Source: Streptomyces sp. NBRC 110611
Lineage (GTDB): Bacteria; Actinomycetota; Actinomycetes; Streptomycetales; Streptomycetaceae
NCBI RefSeq assembly: GCF_001590865.1
Contig: NZ_BBUY01000023.1
Coordinates: 1 to 64,000 of the forward strand
Length of the DNA: 64,000 nucleotides
Reading direction: 5' to 3'
In this document: positions 1-5,267 of the stretch, one piece after another
How positions within the stretch are numbered: the first letter of the stretch is position 1
Layout of the letters: the number at the start of each line of letters is the position of its first letter
Position numbers and translations under genes: made by a program
Notes under the pieces: generated by a model
The model's input: the letters and a program-made list of their open reading frames with translations, nothing else
What the model was told of the DNA's origin: nothing
Database searches by the model: none

Positions 1-27
1 CCCTAGGACGGCGGGACGCGCGCCACG

Positions 28-443
28 GTGCAGGCGGAACCGGACGGATGCGTGGAAGTAGAAGTCCGGCGCCTGGACGACGGGCCCGAGCCTCCGGCGT
101 ACTTGTGCCTGGCCCCGGAGGCCGCCCGCCGGTTCGCCCGGACGATCACGCTGGCGTCTATCACCGGCGGAGGGGGAACAGGCCCCGGAGATGCCGACCG
201 CTGCCGCCTCCGAGCAGGCCACCGCGCCATGCCCCGAGGACAACGGGGCTTGCACCTCGGATTGCGCCGAGCGGTCCGAGTGCCGCCGGATGGCTGTGGC
301 GGATCTGTTCCTCCCCGTCGAACCCGTCACAGAGGGCGGACAGGCCTCCCGCCAGGAAATCTTCCTCGCAGACCCGAGAACTGGCTGGTCCGGCGGCTGG
401 CCTGGACGACGTGCTGAAGGTGGCCGCATACCTCGTTGCCTGA
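28..443 (+). pseudogene. Broken small reading frame of unknown function
   Basis: No single frame looks coding throughout. The frame opening with GTG at 28 has good codon use for about 50 residues (CVEVEVRRLDDGPEPPAYLC). Protein-like sequence then moves to the frame opening with ATG at 191 (MPTAAASEQATAPCPEDNG), and a plausible tail (AGLDDVLKVAAYLVA) lies in the third frame, ending at TGA 441-443 just before a terminator. I read this as one decayed gene with two frameshifts. Two overlapping small genes, or sequence errors, are alternatives. No family is recognised. Confidence 0.3.
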
Positions 444-447
444 TATC

Positions 448-483
448 AACGTCCCCCTTCATCAGTTGGTGAAGGGGGACGTT
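448..483. terminator. Bidirectional terminator hairpin
   Basis: A perfect 14-bp inverted repeat (AACGTCCCCCTTCA and its complement) surrounds an 8-nt loop. It lies between the left plus-strand remnant and the minus-strand DUF397 gene ending at 516, so it probably stops transcription from both sides. Confidence 0.75.
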
Positions 484-515
484 CTGGTCTTCGCGGACGC
501 GTGTGCCAGGATCGA

Positions 516-704
516 TCAGCCGTGCGACTTGGCGAACTGGACAAGGCCGGCGAACGCCTCCCAGGTCAGCGTGAGGCGGGGGCCGTGCGGGTCCTTACTG
601 TCACGGACGGGGACGACGCCGGGGATGTTGGCGGCAACCTCGATGCACTGGCCGCCGTTGCTGCTGTAAGAGGACTTGAACCAGCTGGGAGAGTCGGTTG
701 TCAC
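516..704 (-). CDS. DUF397 domain protein
   Basis: This is a 62-residue protein with the whole DUF397 signature: WFKSSYSSNGGQCIEVA near the start, VPVRDSKDPHGPRL in the middle and an aromatic WEAF segment near the end. DUF397 proteins are small actinobacterial proteins almost always encoded next to an XRE/DUF5753 regulator. They are thought to act as its partner, sometimes likened to toxin-antitoxin or BldB-type pairs, but the biochemistry is not settled. Its GTG start overlaps the TGA of the upstream XRE gene (GTGA), so the two are translationally coupled. Confidence 0.92.
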   Translation of the reverse strand: MTTDSPSWFKSSYSSNGGQCIEVAANIPGVVPVRDSKDPHGPRLTLTWEAFAGLVQFAKSHG

Positions 705-1534
705 GTCGGGGTGCCCTTTCTTAACTGGTTGATCAAGGTCACAGACGCAGCCTGAGACAGCGCCTCTGCCTGCAACTGATGGTAGGCCGTCAAGAGGGGC
801 TGCACGAGCCGTGGTTCCCGCTCTAGCCGTCCCTGCTGCGACGATTCGGCATACGCGGCATGTGCTCGATCGGCGAGAGTCAGCAGCGTCACGGGCAGAT
901 CGAACGCGCGCCGCTCGCCGAGATCATACGGAGCCACTTGCACGACCGTTGAGGGAAGCTCGGCGAACGCGGTAAGACGGTGTAGCTGCTCCGCCATGAC
1001 CCCAGGGCCGCCCACGGGGCGCCGAATACAGCTCTCGTCCAGCACGACGTACACCATCGGCGGCGGAGTTCGCGTCAGCGATGCCTGCCGATCAGCAAGC
1101 AGGTTGAGTCGTTCCTCTGCCTGCGCTTCGCTGATCGCGCCCCGGCGGACGGCTCCGGTCGTGATGGCGGCGGCGTAGTCCGGGGTCTGAAGTAGCCCGG
1201 GGATGATGCCCGGCTCGAAGAGCCGGATCTCTGATGCGCGTGCCTCAAGAGCAACGAACTCCGGGAACCCCTCAAGTATCGCGCTATTCCGCACGGCCCG
1301 ACACTGGCGCTGAAGCTGATCACCGGTGCCAAGTGCCCTGTCAGCGCTTCTGGCAAAACGGGGAGTTGGCGGGCGGCGTCCAGTTTCTACGGCTGAGATG
1401 TGCGTGTCGGAACACCCCATGCGCTCGGCTAGCTCTTCCTGCGTAAAGCCGCGCTCGTCTCGCAGCCTGCGCAGGAGCTTCCCGAAGCGCGCGTTGGGCG
1501 ACTTGTCGGGCTCAAGTTCCTTGCGGTTCACCAT
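701..1534 (-). CDS. XRE-family regulator with DUF5753 domain
   Basis: The product has about 277 residues. An N-terminal helix-turn-helix (roughly residues 10-65, with FGKLLRRLRDERGFTQEELA and the recognition helix around DTHISAVETG) is followed by a DUF5753-type region of about 180 residues (ILEGFPEFVALEARASEIRLFEPGIIPGLLQT). This is the standard layout of Streptomyces XRE regulators paired with DUF397. I start it at ATG 1532-1534 (MVNRKEL), which has a GGGGGAG stretch about 12 nt upstream; a TTG at 1567 is less likely. It is divergent from the small-gene chain starting at 1640 and may control that chain and itself. Confidence 0.9.
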   Translation of the reverse strand: MVNRKELEPDKSPNARFGKLLRRLRDERGFTQEELAERMGCSDTHISAVETGRRPPTPRFARSADRALGTGDQLQRQCRAVRNSAILEGFPEFVALEARASEIRLFEPGIIPGLLQTPDYAAAITTGAVRRGAISEAQAEERLNLLADRQASLTRTPPPMVYVVLDESCIRRPVGGPGVMAEQLHRLTAFAELPSTVVQVAPYDLGERRAFDLPVTLLTLADRAHAAYAESSQQGRLEREPRLVQPLLTAYHQLQAEALSQAASVTLINQLRKGTPT

Positions 1535-1639
1535 CCGGGCAACCAACTCCCCCCTCAATAAGTGCAAGTTGAGGATAGCCCGACTCTAGGCCACGCTGAG
1601 GCATCCCGGTAGTGGAAGCACTGCGGAGAGGAGCCTCCC

Positions 1640-1825
1640 ATGCCGCCCCGGAGCCTTGAACGACACCGCAAGCCCGAACCCGCCAAGCCCCCGGCGGAGT
1701 GCGATGTGTGCCGATCGTCGGTGCACGAGCGCCAGTTGGCCGAGGCGCGCGGGGACTGGCACAAGGTCTCTGACCTCAACGCGGAACTGGGCAACCACCC
1801 GCACGCGAAGCGGAGCGCGCGGTGA
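1640..1825 (+). CDS. Small conserved-looking protein of unknown function
   Basis: This 61-residue basic protein begins MPPRSLERHRKPEP and contains one CxxC pair (CDVC) followed by a charged segment (HERQLAEARGDWHKVSDLNAEL). AGGAG sits 6 nt before the ATG and GC3 is high, supporting translation. It is the first gene of a chain transcribed away from the XRE regulator, and its stop overlaps the GTG of the next gene. The single CxxC is too little to call a zinc finger. Small genes like this are common beside XRE/DUF397 pairs; the function is unknown. Confidence 0.7.
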   Translation: MPPRSLERHRKPEPAKPPAECDVCRSSVHERQLAEARGDWHKVSDLNAELGNHPHAKRSAR

Positions 1826-2034
1826 TCGCCCCGTGGGTGCCGTCCCCGGGCGTGATGGTCAAGGACCTGCTGAGCGGCCGGATTGGCAAAGCCGTGGGAT
1901 GGGAGCCCGACACGCGGGAGGTCATCCTCGCCCCACTGGACGGCGGAGAGCCGTGGGAGACCGACACCTTCCGGCCGCCGAACGAGCTTGATCGTCTTCG
2001 CGCCCGCGTGGCCGGCCGGAGGCGTCGAGCATGA
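1822..2034 (+). CDS. Small protein of unknown function
   Basis: This 70-residue protein starts at GTG inside the preceding stop (GTGA) and ends in a TGA overlapping the next ATG. It contains DLLSGRIGKAVGWEPDTREVI followed by LAPLDGGEPWETDTFRPP, which reads like a compact beta-rich fold, then a basic tail (RVAGRRRRA). Coupling on both sides supports it as a real gene. No family is recognised. Confidence 0.7.
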   Translation: MIAPWVPSPGVMVKDLLSGRIGKAVGWEPDTREVILAPLDGGEPWETDTFRPPNELDRLRARVAGRRRRA

Positions 2035-2186
2035 GCGGCTACCAGGAGAAGGCCGTAGAGCTGCCGTGGCCGTACAGTCCCCGGGACTTCGACCCGGAGC
2101 CCGTAAAAAGGACTGCGAACGGTGTGCAGCGCTGGCTGAAGAGCGCTCACACCATCGTGACCAGGCAGAGTGCGGGCTGGCCGTAA
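2031..2186 (+). CDS. Very short protein (51 aa) of unknown function
   Basis: The ATG at 2031 overlaps the stop of the previous gene (ATGA) and opens a 51-codon frame ending at TAA 2184-2186. The product starts MSGYQEKAVELPWPYSPRD and ends with an amphipathic, Trp-containing segment (VQRWLKSAHTIVTRQSAGWP). Translational coupling and good third-position GC are the only support. It is easily missed because of its length. Confidence 0.6.
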   Translation: MSGYQEKAVELPWPYSPRDFDPEPVKRTANGVQRWLKSAHTIVTRQSAGWP

Positions 2187-2194
2187 TCGCCGGT

Positions 2195-2326
2195 ATGAAG
2201 ATCCAGGAACACCGGAAGTTCGGCTCCCACAACGACACCCCCGAGCCCCCCCCGGCTAGTCCATGGCCGGGCGCGCTCCCCGTCGAGGGCCACAACACCC
2301 CCGAAACGGCCCCAGTCCCTCCGTGA
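2195..2326 (+). CDS. Very short Pro-rich protein (43 aa)
   Basis: A 43-codon frame starts with ATG 8 nt after the preceding stop and ends at TGA 2324-2326. The product begins MKIQEHRKFGSHNDT and is otherwise proline-rich with a repeated HN-TPE theme. There is no strong ribosome binding site, so translation may rely on reinitiation. It could be a chance frame; I keep it because it continues the tightly spaced chain. Confidence 0.4.
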   Translation: MKIQEHRKFGSHNDTPEPPPASPWPGALPVEGHNTPETAPVPP

Positions 2327-2392
2327 TGGTCAGGGGACGACATGAGGAGCGCGAAGCGGTCGTCCGGTTTAACGGGGCCGGGCGACCGTCAA

Positions 2393-2494
2393 TCCCTTGT
2401 AGCTCAGTCAGGAAGAGCACGACCCACCCGAGGTGACACCCCGGGGCATGGCTACGGGGCGGGCGCGACCCCGGTTCGAGTCCGGGCAAGGGAA
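2393..2494 (+). tRNA. tRNA-like gene lacking a normal anticodon arm
   Basis: The ends fold as a tRNA. A 7-bp acceptor stem pairs TCCCTTG (2393-2399) with CAAGGGA (2487-2493). The D arm is GCTC/GAGC (2402-2418) and the T arm is CCCGG-TTCGAGT-CCGGG (2470-2486). Between D and T arms lie about 50 nt instead of the usual 22 or more. Placing the anticodon stem normally gives CGACC with GGTGA (only three pairs) and a loop without the invariant U33. A longer irregular hairpin, CCC-A-CCC with GGG-C-GGG (about 2423-2463), can replace it. It may be a decayed tRNA, an attachment-site relic or a tRNA-like RNA. No CCA is encoded. Confidence 0.5.
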
Positions 2495-2579
2495 TTCTCG
2501 CCCGAGCGTGCGCAGAACTCTACGGTCGGAGCGAGTCTGCAAGTGCAGTGCACCACTCCAGCAGGAGGGAACACGCACC

Positions 2580-2831
2580 ATGACAGCAACAATGAACGAT
2601 CTTCGGACGGGGCGGGCTCTCGTCACGTCCGAACTGTTCGCCAGCATCGTCAACATCGTCGTCACCCACTTCGGGCAGACGCCGGAGCGGGCGGAGCGTC
2701 AGACGGACCAGGCACTGGCCTTCGTCGCAACTGCGGCAGCCGCAACCGTCCCCGTGATCCCGTCGGACGACGTGGATCACGCGTTGCACGCGTTCATCCT
2801 GCACACCGCGGATTACTCGAAATTCTGTTAG
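2580..2831 (+). CDS. Glycine-rich-domain-type protein, N-terminal part, ends at in-frame TAG
   Basis: The ATG at 2580 has AGGAGGG about 10 nt upstream and opens an 83-codon frame (MTATMNDLRTG...) ending DYSKFC-TAG. The HAFILHTADYSKFC segment matches, as I recall the family, Streptomyces 'glycine-rich domain-containing' proteins with GWHTFILHT-DYAEFC followed directly by xxxAGRFIHH. Here that continuation sits in the same frame just after the TAG. It is therefore a truncated protein, or the first half of one read through the amber codon. It is 85 nt downstream of the tRNA-like sequence. An earlier ATG at 2433 would run through that element and is rejected. Confidence 0.75.
   Translation: MTATMNDLRTGRALVTSELFASIVNIVVTHFGQTPERAERQTDQALAFVATAAAATVPVIPSDDVDHALHAFILHTADYSKFC
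2829..2831 (+). other. In-frame amber codon interrupting a gene
   Basis: TAG follows TGT (Cys) and precedes GGG CAC GCG GGG CGA ATG in the same frame. In family members I recall, this position is an ordinary residue (often Glu or Gln), one base change from TAG. Confidence 0.75.
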
Positions 2832-2846
2832 GGGCACGCGGGGCGA

Positions 2847-3104
2847 ATGCTCCACCACAACCCGCGCCCCGGCGGGGGGCCACGCACGGTCGAGGCCGTG
2901 ACCGCGTCAGCCCGTGCCATCAAGGCAGCCGGGTTCCGGATATTCGACGATCTGTGGACCGTGAACGGAGAGAACGCGGCACAGTGTGACTCGGACTGTG
3001 GGCGCCCGTACGTCGTATCCAGCGGCGGCGAGGGTGAAGACGACGCCGGAGAACCCAACCCGCCGACCGGCGACAGCGACGACGGACGCGACTACTACAA
3101 CTGA
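2847..3104 (+). CDS. Glycine-rich-domain-type protein, C-terminal part after TAG
   Basis: This is the same frame as the gene at 2580, continuing after the TAG: GHAGRMLHHNPRPGGG, then EAVTASARAIKAAGFRIFDDLW and a Cys-containing end (CDSDCGRPYV) with an acidic, glycine-rich tail. The coordinates start at the first ATG after the stop, but no convincing ribosome binding site precedes it. It is therefore expressed only if the TAG is suppressed or by weak reinitiation. Codon use stays normal after the stop, so the interruption is recent or tolerated. Confidence 0.6.
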   Translation: MLHHNPRPGGGPRTVEAVTASARAIKAAGFRIFDDLWTVNGENAAQCDSDCGRPYVVSSGGEGEDDAGEPNPPTGDSDDGRDYYN

Positions 3105-3129
3105 TCACCAGTAGCCTGCTCCGATCTGC

Positions 3130-3161
3130 GGACCGGCCTCCGCCCCGCCGGGGGCCGGTCC
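3130..3161 (+). terminator. Hairpin between the split gene and the kinase gene
   Basis: A 9-bp stem (GGACCGGCC with GGCCGGTCC) and a 14-nt loop lie 25 nt after the upstream stop and 22 nt before the kinase ATG. There is no U-tract, so it may attenuate or shape the leader of the kinase mRNA rather than fully terminate. Confidence 0.5.
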
Positions 3162-3183
3162 CTGTCGATGAGAGGACGCAACG

Positions 3184-4014
3184 ATGCCCAGCGGACCGTT
3201 CGAACTCCCCACACACGTCAAAAACGCCCTGGGGTCGCACACCACACAACTCGTCGTGGACCGGCGGGGATCCACCGTTTGGGACGTGCAAACCCCCTGG
3301 AGCCGCTACGCGGTCAAGCTCGGCTATCCGACCGAAATTCACAAGTGGACAGCCTTGGCACCCGCTCGTGAAGCCACCATTCTCCGGCAGCTCATCTCCC
3401 CTGAGCGCGTGCTCCTCGGCGAATGGGCCGAAGGCACCTGGAACGCCCAGCCCTGGCGCCACGGAACCTCTCTCTTCGACCTATGGCAGCCGGGCCGGCA
3501 CGCCACGAACCCCAAGGAACCAAGCCTCAACGATGCCCTCGCGTGCGCTACTGCTCTGGCCCACCTTCACGAAAGGGGATGGATACACGGCGACGTGCAA
3601 CCCAATCACTTCATCCTCAGGCCCGACGGAGCCTTTCTCATCGACCTGGGCCTGGCCCGGGGCGGCGCAGTGCCCGCGGCCTACGACTTCCCCTATCGGG
3701 GCTGCCTCGTCCACTACGAAGCGCCAGAGATCTCGCGAGACATCCTGACGACCGGTACGGCTGTGCCCACGAGAGAAGCCGACGTGTACGCGTTGGGGGC
3801 CTCATGGTTCATCTCCGCCACCGGCTGGAGACACGTGTCCTACCCGGACGACGCCGACCGGAAGGACCAGCGCCAGGCCATCGTGGACAAGCCTCACCGG
3901 CCGATCAACGTACCCGGGCCGCTGGGCCCCCTCATCGAACAGATGATGAGTCCGAAGCCTGCCGATCGGCCGGCCATGGCAGAGGTATGCGCAGAGATCC
4001 ACAATGCGCTGTGA
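3184..4014 (+). CDS. Protein-kinase-like protein, cytosolic
   Basis: The 276-residue product is essentially only a kinase fold, with no transmembrane or sensor domain. Visible motifs are the ATP-binding lysine in YAVKLGY (about residue 45), the catalytic loop IHGDVQPNHFIL (about 132-142, HGD instead of HRD), DLG in place of DFG (about 150), APE in VHYEAPEIS and the structural DVYALG. The HGD and DLG variants occur in lipopolysaccharide-kinase or aminoglycoside-kinase-like relatives, so the substrate may not be protein. GAGAGGA precedes the ATG at about 6 nt. Its position after the glycine-rich-domain gene suggests a shared role, which is inference. Confidence 0.8.
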   Translation: MPSGPFELPTHVKNALGSHTTQLVVDRRGSTVWDVQTPWSRYAVKLGYPTEIHKWTALAPAREATILRQLISPERVLLGEWAEGTWNAQPWRHGTSLFDLWQPGRHATNPKEPSLNDALACATALAHLHERGWIHGDVQPNHFILRPDGAFLIDLGLARGGAVPAAYDFPYRGCLVHYEAPEISRDILTTGTAVPTREADVYALGASWFISATGWRHVSYPDDADRKDQRQAIVDKPHRPINVPGPLGPLIEQMMSPKPADRPAMAEVCAEIHNAL

Positions 4015-4099
4015 CCAGCAGATGACGGGGCCTCCGCGCTGCGTCCGGCGGGCTGCGGTCGCTCTCATGGACAGGGCGTACCGATGTCCCCTTGGTTGG

Positions 4100-5254
4100 T
4101 CATCGAGGGGATGTCCCCTCGCCGTTCGTAGGGTGTGTGAGCCCGTCCTTGGCGCAGGCGGGCGCGTATGTGGGGGTGCAGATCTGGTCGACGGTGTACA
4201 TCCCGTCCTTGATCACTGTGTCCTTGATGGTGCGTACGGTCACCGGGACGGGGGTGAGGAGTACGGCCGGAATGTTCTGTGTGGTGGGGCTGTTGACCCG
4301 GTGTTGGGCCAGGCCGGCGAGGCTCTCGCCGCGGCCCAGCGCCACGGCCATGGCGGCGGCGTGCTCCGCCTCGGGCCGGAAGGGCTTCAGTACGGTCATG
4401 GTCTGCTCGCCGGAGAGGAGCCGCTGGACCGCGTCGAGTTGGGCGTCCTGTCCGGTGATCGGGGGCAGCGGAGAGACCTTCGCCGCTTTGAGGGCGGCGA
4501 TGACGGCGGTGGCGAGGATGTCGTTGGCGCAGTAGACCGCGTCGATGTGCTCGGCGCCGAGGGCCGAGAGGGCGGCGGACATATTGGCGTTCGCCGCCTC
4601 CTGACGCCAGCCGGCGGTGTCGTACGACTTGCCGATGCGGACCTTGCCGCGGAGCACGGAGAGCGCGCCCTCTTTGAACCAGGCGGAGTTGGGGTCGGTG
4701 ACCGCGCCGTTCATCATCACGATCTGGCTGTCGCGCGCCCGGTCGCCGAGCGCCCGCAGCAGCGCCCGGGCCTGGAGCCGGCCGACCTCGGCGCCGTCGA
4801 AGGAGACATAGCCGGAGACCGGCCCCTCCGCGAGCCGGTCGTAGGAGACCACCCGCACACCGGCCCGGCGGGCCTGCTCGACCGGCGCGCGCATCGAGCG
4901 GGAGTCGACGGCGTCCAGGACCAGGACGTCCGCCCGTTTGGTGATCATCGCGTCCATCTGCGCCTGCTGGGTGGCGATGCTGTGCTGCGCGCTGACGACC
5001 TCCACCTCGCACTCGGGGCAGAGCCGATGGATCTCCCGCACCATCAGCGGCTTGTCGAAGTGGTGGAAGCGCCAGTTGTTGTCCGGGAACAGCACCCCGA
5101 TCCGCAGGGCACCGGAACCGCCCGGCGGCTGCCCTCCGCAGGCTGCCACGGCGGCCACCAGGCACAGCCCGGCCAGGGCGGCGGCAGCGGTACGCGGACG
5201 GCGGGGCCCGCCCGTCGGCCGGACGGCGGGAGCGCGACGGCAGGGCCTGGTCAT
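4100..5254 (-). CDS. Sugar-type ABC transporter substrate-binding lipoprotein (orphan)
   Basis: The 384-residue protein has a long basic N-terminus, a hydrophobic signal and a lipobox ending AVAACGG, so it should be an outer-face lipoprotein. The rest is a periplasmic-binding-protein type 1 fold of the xylose/ribose class: IGVLFPDNNWRFH, TKRADVLVLDAVDS, VRVVSYDRLAEG, DAVYCANDILATAVIAAL and LPPITGQDAQLDAVQRL. AGGAGG lies upstream of the ATG. It follows the SpoIIE phosphatase gene by 13 bp, and no permease or ATPase gene is near. It could feed a transporter encoded elsewhere or act as a ligand sensor linked to the phosphatase. Confidence 0.88.
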   Translation of the reverse strand: MTRPCRRAPAVRPTGGPRRPRTAAAALAGLCLVAAVAACGGQPPGGSGALRIGVLFPDNNWRFHHFDKPLMVREIHRLCPECEVEVVSAQHSIATQQAQMDAMITKRADVLVLDAVDSRSMRAPVEQARRAGVRVVSYDRLAEGPVSGYVSFDGAEVGRLQARALLRALGDRARDSQIVMMNGAVTDPNSAWFKEGALSVLRGKVRIGKSYDTAGWRQEAANANMSAALSALGAEHIDAVYCANDILATAVIAALKAAKVSPLPPITGQDAQLDAVQRLLSGEQTMTVLKPFRPEAEHAAAMAVALGRGESLAGLAQHRVNSPTTQNIPAVLLTPVPVTVRTIKDTVIKDGMYTVDQICTPTYAPACAKDGLTHPTNGEGTSPR

Positions 5255-5267
5255 CGCGGGGACCTCC

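Noticed and set aside
1555..2343. 262-codon minus-strand frame covering the small-gene chain
   Set aside because: No ribosome binding site, atypical composition, and the plus-strand chain has coupled starts and stops.
4114..4131. CGAGGGGATGTCCCCTCG palindrome
   Set aside because: Lies inside the 3' coding end of the binding-protein gene; GC-rich palindromes are frequent here and it has no promoter nearby.
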